Shown here piece after piece: positions 52,385 to 62,357 of a DNA stretch of 64,000 nucleotides. The notes beneath the pieces were generated by a model, which worked only from the letters and a program-made list of their open reading frames with translations, was not told the origin of the DNA and ran no database searches. Numbering within the stretch: position 1 is the stretch's first letter; each line of letters opens with the position of its first letter. A program made the position numbers and the translations under genes. Origin of the DNA: Ignavibacteriales bacterium (GTDB taxonomy: Bacteria; Bacteroidota; Ignavibacteria; Ignavibacteriales; SURF-24); NCBI GenBank assembly GCA_026390815.1, contig JAPLFH010000007.1:186001-250000 (forward strand), written 5' to 3'.

Positions 52385-55300
52385 ATGAAAAATATTGCTA
52401 AAACTAAGGACGAACTTTTACAAGAATTGAACGCGCTAAAACAAGAGTATGCTACTCTGAAAATCAAGTATGAGAAAGATATCTACGAACACCTGACTAC
52501 CAAAGAGGTGGAGGTTACGTTGAAGAAAAGCGAAGAATGCTTCAGAATGATCTTTGAGAATGCACCCGTGATGATTGATGCTTTTAATAAAGATGGAAAC
52601 TGCACAATGTGGAACAAAGAGTGTGAGAAAACCTTTGGATGGACTATTGAGGAAATCAATTCTTATGATGAACCACTGTCGCTCTTCTATCCTGACCCCA
52701 AAATAAAAGAGCAGGTTATTGCAACAATTATATCAAGCCCTGAAAAAATTTTCAGGGAATGGCATCCGCATACGAAAGACGGAACTGTTCTGTCATGTCT
52801 ATGGGCAAATTTTAGACTACCCGATGAAACTGTAATGAATCTGGGATACAACATCACCGAGAGTAACCGGGCGGAAGAAGCGCTGCGGAAAAGTGAATTG
52901 CGATTTAAACAAATATCTGAAAACGCACAGGAATCGATTTGGGAAGTGGACAACAATGGTTTATACACTTATGTAAGTTCGAATATAAAAGAGTTGTTAG
53001 GTTATGAAGCTGAAGAAATAGTTGGTATTAAATATTTTTATGATTTTTTTGACCCGGAAAATAAAGAAGATTTAAAACAGGCTGCCCTTGGAGCGTTTGC
53101 CCGTAAAGAAAGTTTTAAAAATTTTATTAATTGTAACATTCATAAAAACGGCAAAAAAATTATTCTTTCTACCTCCTGTATTCCAATGCTTGATAATGAA
53201 AATAATCTTATTGGTTATCGCGGAGTAGATATAGATATCACCGAACGCAAGTTGGCAGAAGAAACGTTACTTAAAAGTAAACTGCAATATGACAACCTGG
53301 TTTCTAAAATTCCCGTAGGTATATACATTTTACATACAATGCTGGAAGGAACATTCGTATTAGATTACGTCAGCCCAAAGATGGCGGATATGTTTAATGT
53401 AAGTGTTGAGAGCCTCTTGGCAGATAGCCAAATCGTTATCCAATCGATTCACCCGGATGATAGGGATAACTTTGTCAAATTGAATCAGGAGGGAATTCGA
53501 TTACGGCGCCCATTTGATTGGAAGGGTCGGGTTCTTACCGCTAAAGGGGTCAAGTGGCTGCACCTCGAGTCGTCACCCGAACCACAGGAAAACGGAGAAA
53601 TCTTGTGGCATGGTCTTGCCGTGGATATCACCGAGCGCAAACTGGCTGAAGAGTTATTGAAATCAAGTGAAGAAAAATATCGTACTTTGTTTGAGAATAT
53701 TCCTATTGGAATTGGTGTAGGGGATTTGACTGGCAAAATTATAACTTTTAATGATTCTATGCTTAAACCGGGTGGTTATTCCCGTGACGATATTATAAAA
53801 ATGGGAAATTTGGAGAATCTTTATTATAATTTTTCAGACCGGGCTACAATTATTTCTCTTGTAAAAGAAAAAGAATTTGTTAATCAATACCCTGTAAAAT
53901 TCAAACGCAAAGACGGCTCCGCCTATGATACTTTATTGTCACTTTCAAGAATCAATATTAACGGTCAGCCAAGAATTCAGGCACTTGTAGAAGATATCAC
54001 CGAACGCAAACGCATCGAAGAGGCACTACATGAAAGTGAAGCAAATACGCGCGCCATACTGGAAGCTATGTCAACAGGAATTTTGATTATTGATCCAGAA
54101 ACACACACTATTGTAGATTTAAATTCAGTAACCAGTAAAATGATTGGAGAACCTAAGGAAAAAATCGTCGGAAGAGTTTGCCATCAATTCATTTGTCCGG
54201 CAGAAAATGAAAAATGCCCAGTTACAGATCTTGAGCAAGTGGTTGACAACTCTGAGCGTGTATTGTTAAATAAAGAAGGTATAAGGATCCCAATTCTAAA
54301 GACGGTTTCACAAATAACCATGGGAGAACGAAAATTACTTATAGAGAATTTTACTGATATTACCGAACTCAAACGGGTGGAAAAAGAACTAAAAGAATCC
54401 GAAAATAAATTTCGCACTGTTATTGAAGAAGCAGTTGAAATTGTTTTTATTGTTAATAACCGTGGATATTTTACTTATGTCAACCCATCTGGATCAAAAT
54501 CATCCGGTTATTCACTAGATGAACTAAAACAATTAAAGTATATAGACTTAATCGAACCCGAACATAAAAAAAGAGTTACACGAAATTATTTACGGCAGTA
54601 TCTGGAAAGAAAATCAATATCAACTACAGAATATCCGTTCAGAACAAAATCGGGTGAGATCAAGTGGTTCAATCAAAATGTCCGTTTGATTATTGAAAAC
54701 AACGAAGTAACAGGATTTTATGTAATTGCAAGAGACATAACAGAACTTCGAAAAGCTGAAATTGCTTTAAAAGATAGTGAAGTTAAATTGAATGTTATCC
54801 TTGAATCTATTGCTGACGGAATACTGGCTGTTGATAGTAAAGGTAAGATTATTAAAACCAACAAGAAGTTTGCTGAACTTTGGCAAATTCCTCAATCTAT
54901 AATTGATTCCGGAGATGACAATACTTTATTGAATTTTATCCTTGAACAGTTAGTTGATGCAGAAGCGTTTATTTCTAAAGTCCAGAAACTCTACAATTCT
55001 ACTGATGAAGATTTAGATTTAGTTCATTTTAAGGACGGGCGTATTTTTGAAAGATTTTCTACCCCTTATTTAATGCAGGATTCTTCAATCGGAAGAGTGT
55101 GGTCATTCCATGATATCACCAAGCGTAAGCAAGCAGAGGAGACTTTAAAAAATGAAAGATTATTATTACGCACACTGATTGACCATATTCCCGATTCAAT
55201 TTATTCCAAAGATTTAGCTTGCCGCAAGACACTTGTTAACCTAACAGATTTACGTTATTCGGGGGCGAAATCAGAAGCAGAAATTTTAGGGAAGACGGAC

Positions 55301-56653
55301 TTTGATCTTTATCCAAAAGAACTTGCTGAAAAATTCATTGCTGACGACCAATCTGTAATGCAATCTGGTAAACCAGTCCTTAACAAAGAAGAATATGTTA
55401 TAGATGAGAACGGTCATCAGCGGTGGCTGCTCACTTCAAAACTACCATTGAAAGATGAAAAGGGAAATATAACAGGTATTGTTGGAATTGGTCGCGACAT
55501 AACAGATCGGAAGAATGCAGAAGAAGAAATTCAAAAGCATAATGAACAGTTTAGATTGGTCTGGAATGGATCCCTTGATGGAATGAGAATAATGGACGAG
55601 AAGGGAAAGATAGTTATGGTTAATGAGGCTTTTTGTAATATGATTGGACTTGAAAGACAACAGCTTGAAGGAGAACATCTATCGGTATTGTTTCATAAAA
55701 GTATAAATGAAATTTCTGATCCTAATGAACAGAATTCTAAAATGGATGTTTACAAGCAGCGCTTTTATGACAAAAAAATTGAACCAAAGTTTGAAAGAGA
55801 ACTTCACTTATGGGATGACAGAAAAGTTTGGTTCGAAGTAACTAACGCCTATATGGAAATTGAGGGAGGCAAGAATGTATTACTTAGTATTTTCAGAGAT
55901 ATATCAGTGCGCAAGCTATCAGAATTAATTATTCAGCAGCAAAATAACCAACTACAAGAACTAAACGCATCCAAGGATAAATTCTTTTCAATCATTGCAC
56001 ATGATTTAAAAAGTCCTTTCCAAGGTTTCTTAAATTTGACTAAGATAATGGCTACTGAAAGCCAGGATTTTACAATATCGGAATTTGCAGAATTTAGCCA
56101 GGCTTTAAATGAATCTGCTGTTAATCTGTATAAGTTGCTGGAAAATTTGTTGGACTGGGCTACAATACAGCAGGGAAAAAAGCCCTTCAATTTGCAAAGG
56201 CTGAATCTAAAGACAATGGTTACGCAAAACATCTCTACTAATATGGATCGTGCTAAACAAAAAGGGATTTCAATAATCAATCAAGTAGAAGATTCAATTA
56301 ATGTTTCAGCAGATGAACAAATGATTAACACAGTTCTCAGAAATCTTATATCCAATGCAGTCAAATTCACAAGAAAAGATGGAACGATTACAGTAAATGC
56401 TAAGCCAATCGAAAATGAAATGATCGAAATATCAGTTATCGATACCGGTATTGGAATATCAGATAAAGATTTAAAGAGACTTTTTAAGATAGGTGAACAA
56501 GTAAGTTCTAAAGGTACAGAAGGTGAATCAAGTACCGGATTAGGATTACTACTATCCAAAGAATTTGTAGAAAAACATAACGGAAATATTTGGGTTGATA
56601 GCAAAGAGAATGTAGGCAGCACTTTTTATTTTACTTTGCCAAAAATCATTTGA
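52385..56653 (+). CDS. Cytoplasmic histidine kinase with nine PAS domains
   Basis: 1422 residues, no membrane helix. The N-terminal coil (MKNIAKTKDELLQELNALKQ) is shared with the next gene. Nine PAS units follow in series, each ending DITERK-like, with one (about 550-670) carrying CHQFICPAENEKCPVTD, a four-Cys PAS variant. HisKA has FSIIAHDLKSPFQG (His near residue 1203) and the HATPase is intact (NLISNAVKFT, DTGIGIS, STGLGLLL). No receiver. The C-terminal half is nearly identical to the kinase at 46319. It begins the run of closely spaced genes leading to kaiC, so its phosphate or contact may feed the Kai proteins. Confidence 0.9.
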   Translation: MKNIAKTKDELLQELNALKQEYATLKIKYEKDIYEHLTTKEVEVTLKKSEECFRMIFENAPVMIDAFNKDGNCTMWNKECEKTFGWTIEEINSYDEPLSLFYPDPKIKEQVIATIISSPEKIFREWHPHTKDGTVLSCLWANFRLPDETVMNLGYNITESNRAEEALRKSELRFKQISENAQESIWEVDNNGLYTYVSSNIKELLGYEAEEIVGIKYFYDFFDPENKEDLKQAALGAFARKESFKNFINCNIHKNGKKIILSTSCIPMLDNENNLIGYRGVDIDITERKLAEETLLKSKLQYDNLVSKIPVGIYILHTMLEGTFVLDYVSPKMADMFNVSVESLLADSQIVIQSIHPDDRDNFVKLNQEGIRLRRPFDWKGRVLTAKGVKWLHLESSPEPQENGEILWHGLAVDITERKLAEELLKSSEEKYRTLFENIPIGIGVGDLTGKIITFNDSMLKPGGYSRDDIIKMGNLENLYYNFSDRATIISLVKEKEFVNQYPVKFKRKDGSAYDTLLSLSRININGQPRIQALVEDITERKRIEEALHESEANTRAILEAMSTGILIIDPETHTIVDLNSVTSKMIGEPKEKIVGRVCHQFICPAENEKCPVTDLEQVVDNSERVLLNKEGIRIPILKTVSQITMGERKLLIENFTDITELKRVEKELKESENKFRTVIEEAVEIVFIVNNRGYFTYVNPSGSKSSGYSLDELKQLKYIDLIEPEHKKRVTRNYLRQYLERKSISTTEYPFRTKSGEIKWFNQNVRLIIENNEVTGFYVIARDITELRKAEIALKDSEVKLNVILESIADGILAVDSKGKIIKTNKKFAELWQIPQSIIDSGDDNTLLNFILEQLVDAEAFISKVQKLYNSTDEDLDLVHFKDGRIFERFSTPYLMQDSSIGRVWSFHDITKRKQAEETLKNERLLLRTLIDHIPDSIYSKDLACRKTLVNLTDLRYSGAKSEAEILGKTDFDLYPKELAEKFIADDQSVMQSGKPVLNKEEYVIDENGHQRWLLTSKLPLKDEKGNITGIVGIGRDITDRKNAEEEIQKHNEQFRLVWNGSLDGMRIMDEKGKIVMVNEAFCNMIGLERQQLEGEHLSVLFHKSINEISDPNEQNSKMDVYKQRFYDKKIEPKFERELHLWDDRKVWFEVTNAYMEIEGGKNVLLSIFRDISVRKLSELIIQQQNNQLQELNASKDKFFSIIAHDLKSPFQGFLNLTKIMATESQDFTISEFAEFSQALNESAVNLYKLLENLLDWATIQQGKKPFNLQRLNLKTMVTQNISTNMDRAKQKGISIINQVEDSINVSADEQMINTVLRNLISNAVKFTRKDGTITVNAKPIENEMIEISVIDTGIGISDKDLKRLFKIGEQVSSKGTEGESSTGLGLLLSKEFVEKHNGNIWVDSKENVGSTFYFTLPKII

Positions 56654-56676
56654 AATAAAATACGGATAAATAGGTT

Positions 56677-59600
56677 ATGAAAAATATTGATAAAACTAAA
56701 GACGAACTTTTACAAGAATTGAATGCGCTAAAACAAGAGAATGCAGTTCTAAAAGTCAGGTATGAAAAAGATATTAGTGAGCCCAAGCCGGAGGAGGATG
56801 CTTTGCGAAAGAGTGAGCAACAGATTCGGACATTCCTTGATTCGACTTCGGACATGGCATTTCTTAAAGATGAAAGCTTCCGTCATATTATTGTAAATAG
56901 TTCTTTGTGTAAATTCTACGGTAAAACAGAAAATGAAATTATCGGTAAAACCGATTTTGATCTGATGCCCGAAGAAGCCGCACTACAATGCAGAAAGACG
57001 GATGAACAAACTCTGCAATTGATTGCTCTAATTACTTCCGAAGAAGTTATTGGTGACAGATATTATGAGACGCTAAAATTTCCCGTCGAAATTTCAAAGG
57101 AAAAAAAGGGTGTTGGTGCATATATCAGTGACATTACTGAACGCAAGCGAAATGAAGAAACGCTTAAAATAAGGAATCAGAATTTAGCTTCTCTAAATAA
57201 TATTGCTATCGAGCTCGCTTCTATTCAGGAAGGAAACGATTTGTACAGAATTATAGTTAATAACCTTAAAAACCTCACCGGCGCTTCACTCGCAACTTTT
57301 GGATTGTACGATTTTCATACACGGGAGATTCATGTAAAACATACCGCATTCGACAAAAATATTGATGAAGATCTTACAAAGGCACTTGGTGGGGAAAAAC
57401 TGATGGAGAAAAGTTTTCCGGTCGATGATGAAGTCAGAAGAGTTCTTATACAAGACCCGGTAAAATTTCAATCAACATTAACGGATGTAACATTCGGCGT
57501 TGTCCCTTCAGCAATCGGGAAACTCATACAGAAGATTGAGGGTTTCGATAGATTTGTAGGCATTGCATACATTGTTGATGATGAATTATACGGCACTTCA
57601 GTGTTGAGTTTTAAAACTGATCAAACCAATCCTTCTCTTGAAATTTTGAATTTGTTTGCCAACATGGTAGCTGTTTCACTTAAACGTAAGCTGGCTGAGC
57701 AAGCCCGGAATGAAAGCGAAGAAAAATTTCGTTCATATATAGAGCATTCTCCTTTCGGTATATATGTTACGGATGATACCGGACATTATTGCGATTGCAA
57801 TCGTGTTGCACTTGAGCTGGTTGGTTACACACGTGAAGAACTTTTAAATATGAGCATTACGGATATAACTCCTGTTGAAGAAAGCGAAATGCACGTCAAA
57901 AAATTGAAAGAGGAAGGATATATCTTTATCGAAACTTTCCTTATTCGGAAAAATAAATCTAAGGTCCCGGTTTTGTTAGAGGCGGTTAGATTGCCCAACA
58001 ATATGTTAATGGCTTATTGTACCGATATTACTGAACGCAAGCGGGCTGAAGAATTATTACGTAAAAGCGAAGAAAAATACCGCAGCATCTTTGAGAACAT
58101 TCAGGATGTGTACTTTGAGGTATCGATGGACGGAACGATCCTCGAGGTGAGTCCTTCCATCGAGATCATGTCAAGAGGAGGATATCATCGCAATGATTTC
58201 ATCGGGAAGTCGATGCACGATTTTTATGCTATTACAAGCGGGGGGCAAACTCTCCTTTCGTTATTAAAAGAACAAGGCAGTGTTATTGATAATGAGATCG
58301 TTTTTAAGAACAATGATGGTTCACACATACCGTGTTCTATTTCTGTAAAGATAAATTTGGATTCTGAAGGACGACCCGAAAAAATTATTGGCAGTATGCA
58401 TGACATTACAGAACGCAAACGGGCAGAAGAATCAATAATCGAAAGGGAAAATTTTCTAAACACATTGCTCGATGCAATTCCGATCCCTGTGTTTTACAAG
58501 GATAAAGCCGGACGATATTTAGGTTTTAATAAAGCTTATGAAACATTTTTTGGTACCTCTAGGAATGAAATAATTGGGAAAACCGTATTTGAAATATCTC
58601 CACCGGAACTTGCCGAAGTTTATAATGCAAAAGATATTGAATTGTTGGAAAATGGGGTTATTCAACGTTACGAGTTCCAAATAAAAACTAAACACGATCT
58701 AATTCGTGATGTTATCTTTAATAAAGCGGTCTTTACGGATAATAGTGGAAAAGTCAATGGACTTATCGGTACAATCCTCGATATCACCGAGCGCAAACAG
58801 GTCGAAGAGAAACTTCGAACGAGTGAAGCAAAGTTCAGGGCAGTGGCTGAATTATCTCCAATGGCAATCTATTCTTCAAGTGGCAGCGATCGAAAGGCAG
58901 TATATATAAATGATACTTTTTATAAAATATTCGGCTTTTCGATGGAGGATGTACCAACAGTTGGGCAATGGTGGATAAAAGCATTCCCTGATGAAAAATA
59001 CCGACAAAAGGTAATTGATCAATGGGTATATAACATCGAACAAGCCAACAAAAACAACAGGGATGTTGAGGCATTGGAGTGCGTTTGTACCTGCAAGGAT
59101 GGTTCAGAGAAAATTATCGTCTGGGTAGGCAAAACGATTGGCGAAGAATTCTGGGCGTTTGGATATGATATTACAGAGCGCAAACAGATGGAAAAATGGT
59201 TGATGGAAAGTGAAAAAGAATTTCGCACACTATCTGAGTCCATGCCACAGATCGTATGGATTACCACGGCAGACGGCTGGAATATTTATTTTAATAAGCA
59301 GTGGGTTGATTACACGGGAATGACACTTGAGGAAAGTTACGGTAATGGTTGGAACAAACCATTCCATCCTGAAGACCAGCAAAAAGCTTGGGATACATGG
59401 CAAAATGCGATAAAAAATAATGACATCTATTCAATTGAATCTCGCCTTCGCCGCGCAGATGGTGTATATAATTGGTTTCTGATCCGCGGTGTACCGTTGA
59501 TGGATGAACATGGCAATATTCTCAAATGGTTTGGTACATGTACAGACATCAACGAAATAAAACATACAGAAGAAGAGATCAAAAAGAAAGCAACAGAGCT

Positions 59601-59784
59601 TGAACGCTTCAACCGTTTGGCTGCCGGAAGAGAAATAAAAATGATTGAATTAAAACAGAAGGTAAATGAACTTTCTGAACAACTTGGTCTTGCAAAGCCA
59701 CACGCATTGGATTTCCTTACTGAAATAAAAAATGAAAATTCTAAAAACTTTAACAACAAATTACCTGGAGAAAAAATCTTATGA
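56677..59784 (+). CDS. Kinase-less PAS/GAF sensor coupled to kaiC
   Basis: 1035 residues. The N-terminal coil (MKNIDKTKDELLQELNALKQ) duplicates that of the kinase before it. Then come a PAS (about 45-140), a GAF domain (about 160-340: ASLATFGLYDFHTREIHV, DELYGTSVLSF, FANMVAVSLKR) and five more PAS domains (about 350-990). No HisKA or HATPase follows; instead it ends with a helix, ELERFNRLAAGREIKMIEL plus KQKVNELSEQLGLAKP. That tail occurs in PAS proteins lying next to KaiC-type genes. The TGA stop overlaps the kaiC start (ATGA), so it is translated with kaiC. It starts 23 bp after the preceding gene. Confidence 0.9.
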   Translation: MKNIDKTKDELLQELNALKQENAVLKVRYEKDISEPKPEEDALRKSEQQIRTFLDSTSDMAFLKDESFRHIIVNSSLCKFYGKTENEIIGKTDFDLMPEEAALQCRKTDEQTLQLIALITSEEVIGDRYYETLKFPVEISKEKKGVGAYISDITERKRNEETLKIRNQNLASLNNIAIELASIQEGNDLYRIIVNNLKNLTGASLATFGLYDFHTREIHVKHTAFDKNIDEDLTKALGGEKLMEKSFPVDDEVRRVLIQDPVKFQSTLTDVTFGVVPSAIGKLIQKIEGFDRFVGIAYIVDDELYGTSVLSFKTDQTNPSLEILNLFANMVAVSLKRKLAEQARNESEEKFRSYIEHSPFGIYVTDDTGHYCDCNRVALELVGYTREELLNMSITDITPVEESEMHVKKLKEEGYIFIETFLIRKNKSKVPVLLEAVRLPNNMLMAYCTDITERKRAEELLRKSEEKYRSIFENIQDVYFEVSMDGTILEVSPSIEIMSRGGYHRNDFIGKSMHDFYAITSGGQTLLSLLKEQGSVIDNEIVFKNNDGSHIPCSISVKINLDSEGRPEKIIGSMHDITERKRAEESIIERENFLNTLLDAIPIPVFYKDKAGRYLGFNKAYETFFGTSRNEIIGKTVFEISPPELAEVYNAKDIELLENGVIQRYEFQIKTKHDLIRDVIFNKAVFTDNSGKVNGLIGTILDITERKQVEEKLRTSEAKFRAVAELSPMAIYSSSGSDRKAVYINDTFYKIFGFSMEDVPTVGQWWIKAFPDEKYRQKVIDQWVYNIEQANKNNRDVEALECVCTCKDGSEKIIVWVGKTIGEEFWAFGYDITERKQMEKWLMESEKEFRTLSESMPQIVWITTADGWNIYFNKQWVDYTGMTLEESYGNGWNKPFHPEDQQKAWDTWQNAIKNNDIYSIESRLRRADGVYNWFLIRGVPLMDEHGNILKWFGTCTDINEIKHTEEEIKKKATELERFNRLAAGREIKMIELKQKVNELSEQLGLAKPHALDFLTEIKNENSKNFNNKLPGEKIL

Positions 59785-61502
59785 AAAAAAACGAAGAACT
59801 AACCGAGCCAAAAGTACTTACCAAAGTGCTAACCGGTATTCAGGGCTTGGACGAAGTTACTGGGGGAGGTTTACCAAAAGGAAGACCTACGCTTGTATGC
59901 GGCAACGCAGGCTGCGGAAAAACTCTTTTTGCAATGGAATTTCTCGTTCACGGAGCTGTACTCTACAATGAACCTGGTGTCTTTATGGCATTCGAGGAAA
60001 CAGAAACAGAACTTACAACAAATGTTGCTTCACTTGGATTCGATTTAGACAAACTTGTTGCAGAAAAAAAGATTGTGCTCGATCATGTTCATATCGAACG
60101 GAGTGAAATAGAAGAGACCGGTGAATATGATTTAGAAGGATTGTTCATCCGGCTTAACCACGCAATTGACAGCATTGGTGCAAAGCGCGTTGTATTAGAT
60201 ACAATCGAATCATTATTTGCAGGTTTGCCCAACCCACTAATATTGCGCGCGGAACTCCGCCGGTTATTCCGCTGGTTAAAAGTGAAAGGTGTAACGGCTA
60301 TAATAACCGGAGAGCGCGGTGATGGGGATCTTACACGGCATGGATTGGAAGAATATGTTTCTGATTGTGTAATTGTGTTAGACCATCGCGTTACAGAGCA
60401 AACATCCGTAAGACGGCTTCGGGTTGTAAAATATCGTGGTTCAGTGCATGGTACAAATGAGTATCCGTTCCTTATTGATGCGAGTGGATTTTCGGTTCTG
60501 CCTATTACCTCAATTGGTCTTGCGCACATCGTTTCTTCTGAACGAATTTCAACCGGAGTACCGCGTCTTGATACAATGCTTAGCATTGAAGGATACTACC
60601 GCGGAAGCAGTGTGCTTGTTTCCGGTACAGCCGGCACTGGTAAAAGCAGTCTTGCCTCCCACTTTTCTTTAGCTGCCTGTAAACGCGGGGAACGCGTTCT
60701 CTATTTTGCCCTGGAAGAATCTGCTGACCAGATAATGCGTAATATGCTTTCTATTGGGATTGATCTAAAGCCGTGGGTAGAAAAAGGATTACTAAAATTT
60801 CATGCAAAACGTGTTACCTTTTATGGTTTAGAAGCGTACCTTACAGTGATGCATAAAGAGGTAAATGATTTTAAACCGCAGGTTGTTATTCTGGATCCTA
60901 TAAGCAGTTTTATTATTGGCACAAATGTAATTGAAGCAAAAGCCATGATAATGCGAATGATTGACTTCTTAAAATTCAATAATATAACAGCGTTTATGAC
61001 CAGCCTTACCAGCGGCAGTACAGATTTAGAACATACAGAAATAAACATGTCATCTTTGATTGATACCTGGCTGCTATTGCGTGATATTGAAATTGGCGGC
61101 GAGCGTAACCGCGGAATGTACATTCTTAAATCGCGCGGTATGGCGCACTCAAATCAAATACGCGAATTCATATTGACCGACCATGGCGCTGAATTGCTTG
61201 ATGTATATGTTGGGCAGGAGGGTGTGTTAACCGGAACTGCAAGGGTAGCACAGGAAGCTAAAGAAAAATCAAACCAATTATTACGCAACCAGGAAATAGA
61301 ACTTAAACGACGCGAATTAGTACGCAAACGTAAAGCCTTGGAAGCCCAGATTGCCTTACTACAGGTTGAATTTGAAGCTGATGAAGCCGAAGCGCTTAAG
61401 GTTATTGGATTTGAAGAAGATAGAAATAATCTTTTAGCACAAGATGAAAATGAAATGGCTAAGAGCAGGAAAGCAGATGTTGATGTAAAAACAGAAAATT
61501 GA
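59781..61502 (+). CDS. kaiC: KaiC-type clock ATPase/autokinase
   Basis: 573 residues, two RecA-like domains. CI: Walker A GNAGCGKT (41-48), catalytic Glu72-Glu73, Walker B VVLD (Asp140). CII: Walker A GTAGTGKS (282-289), Glu312-Glu313, Walker B VILD (Asp372). The CII phosphorylation strand reads HTEINMSSLID, placing Ser424-Ser425 where cyanobacterial KaiC has Ser431-Thr432, and Thr419 near Thr426, so autophosphorylation is plausible. The end is a coiled coil of about 70 residues (KEKSNQLLRNQEIELKRRE...) instead of the KaiA-binding tail. The start overlaps the PAS/GAF gene by 4 bp, and two kaiB genes follow. No kaiA is in the window. Confidence 0.96.
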   Translation: MKKNEELTEPKVLTKVLTGIQGLDEVTGGGLPKGRPTLVCGNAGCGKTLFAMEFLVHGAVLYNEPGVFMAFEETETELTTNVASLGFDLDKLVAEKKIVLDHVHIERSEIEETGEYDLEGLFIRLNHAIDSIGAKRVVLDTIESLFAGLPNPLILRAELRRLFRWLKVKGVTAIITGERGDGDLTRHGLEEYVSDCVIVLDHRVTEQTSVRRLRVVKYRGSVHGTNEYPFLIDASGFSVLPITSIGLAHIVSSERISTGVPRLDTMLSIEGYYRGSSVLVSGTAGTGKSSLASHFSLAACKRGERVLYFALEESADQIMRNMLSIGIDLKPWVEKGLLKFHAKRVTFYGLEAYLTVMHKEVNDFKPQVVILDPISSFIIGTNVIEAKAMIMRMIDFLKFNNITAFMTSLTSGSTDLEHTEINMSSLIDTWLLLRDIEIGGERNRGMYILKSRGMAHSNQIREFILTDHGAELLDVYVGQEGVLTGTARVAQEAKEKSNQLLRNQEIELKRRELVRKRKALEAQIALLQVEFEADEAEALKVIGFEEDRNNLLAQDENEMAKSRKADVDVKTEN

Positions 61503-61519
61503 AAGAAGGTTGAAAGACG

Positions 61520-61559
61520 GTAGGTTATTAGGTTGTAGGTAATAAGCCTAATAGCCTAC
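61520..61559 (+). promoter_or_regulatory. Intercistronic hairpin between kaiC and kaiB
   Basis: GTAGGTTATTAGG (61520-61532) pairs with CCTAATAGCCTAC (61547-61559), 13 positions with one G-U wobble, and a 14-base loop. It is not followed by a T run, so it may shape processing or differential expression of kaiC and kaiB rather than end transcription. Confidence 0.55.
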
Positions 61560-61607
61560 AGCCATTAGCCTAAACACCTAAATAAAAAATATTTAAAGGA
61601 ACTTACT

Positions 61608-61949
61608 ATGAAAACCAATGAAGTAAAATCGAAAACCAGCAAGCAGCAAAAAGAAATTTCAAAAACAGAAAACGATAAATGGATATTGCGTTTGTATGTA
61701 GCTGGTCAAACCCCCAAATCAATAACAGCATTTAAAAATCTAAAATCTATTTGTGAGGATCAATTGAAAGGTAAATACACAATTGAAGTGATTGACCTTA
61801 TACAGAACCCACATCTAAGCCGAGATGACCAAATACTTGCAGTACCAACTTTAGTAAGGAAATTACCAGTTCCGGTTAGAAAGATAATTGGTGACTTATC
61901 AGACACAGACCGTGTATTAGTTGGATTAGATTTGATGCCAAGAAGTTAA
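61608..61949 (+). CDS. kaiB: KaiB-type clock protein, first copy
   Basis: 113 residues; the KaiB core is residues 24-108: [62 protein letters not shown] and RVLVGLDL, with the invariant cis-Pro regions. It would bind the CI ring of KaiC in its fold-switched state. The N-terminal 23 residues are Lys-rich. AAAGGAAC lies 8 bp before the ATG. It follows kaiC by 105 bp and precedes a second kaiB by 23 bp. Confidence 0.95.
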   Translation: MKTNEVKSKTSKQQKEISKTENDKWILRLYVAGQTPKSITAFKNLKSICEDQLKGKYTIEVIDLIQNPHLSRDDQILAVPTLVRKLPVPVRKIIGDLSDTDRVLVGLDLMPRS

Positions 61950-61972
61950 TTAAACAATAGGAGAGATTAATT

Positions 61973-62326
61973 ATGAACAATGTTAAAAAAGAAATAAAAA
62001 TTTCTACCGAACAATTTGAAGCGGCGATTGTAAAGGAGAAAAAAGAAAATTACTTGTTACGGTTATATGTAACCGGTACAACTCCTCAATCCGCCCGGGC
62101 AATTATCAACATACAAAAGATTTGTGAAGAATATCTGAAAGGACGATATAGCCTGGAAGTGATAGACCTCTACCAGAAACCCAACTTAACCAAAGGAGAT
62201 CAGATAATTGCTGTGCCAACGCTTCTTAGAAAATTACCTCCTCCTATACGCCGGATAATCGGAGATTTGTCCAATCGAGAGCGGGTGCTTATCGGGCTCG
62301 ATTTGCGGGAAGTAAAGAAAAAGTGA
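61973..62326 (+). CDS. KaiB-type clock protein, second copy
   Basis: 117 residues, a second Kai[62 protein letters not shown] and RVLIGLDL. It is clearly related to, but diverged from, the first copy, mainly in the N-terminus and in helix 1 ([18 protein letters not shown] against [18 protein letters not shown]). An AGGAGAG lies 10 bp before the ATG. Whether both bind the same KaiC ring or compete is unknown. Confidence 0.95.
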   Translation: MNNVKKEIKISTEQFEAAIVKEKKENYLLRLYVTGTTPQSARAIINIQKICEEYLKGRYSLEVIDLYQKPNLTKGDQIIAVPTLLRKLPPPIRRIIGDLSNRERVLIGLDLREVKKK

Positions 62327-62357
62327 GTTATCAACTTTTGTTAAAGGAATTATTTTT

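Noticed and set aside
46555-56622. Long reading frames on the minus strand opposite the kinase genes
   Set aside because: They are antisense shadows of PAS and kinase domains; similar ones recur opposite both near-identical kinase halves and none has a start site or family motif.
59781-61502. Reading KaiC as a RadA or gas-vesicle-type ATPase
   Set aside because: Two full RecA-like domains with paired Glu, a Ser-Ser phosphosite and adjacent kaiB genes fit KaiC specifically.
61520-61559. Hairpin after kaiC as a terminator
   Set aside because: No T run follows and the next gene, kaiB, is functionally linked, so readthrough is more likely.
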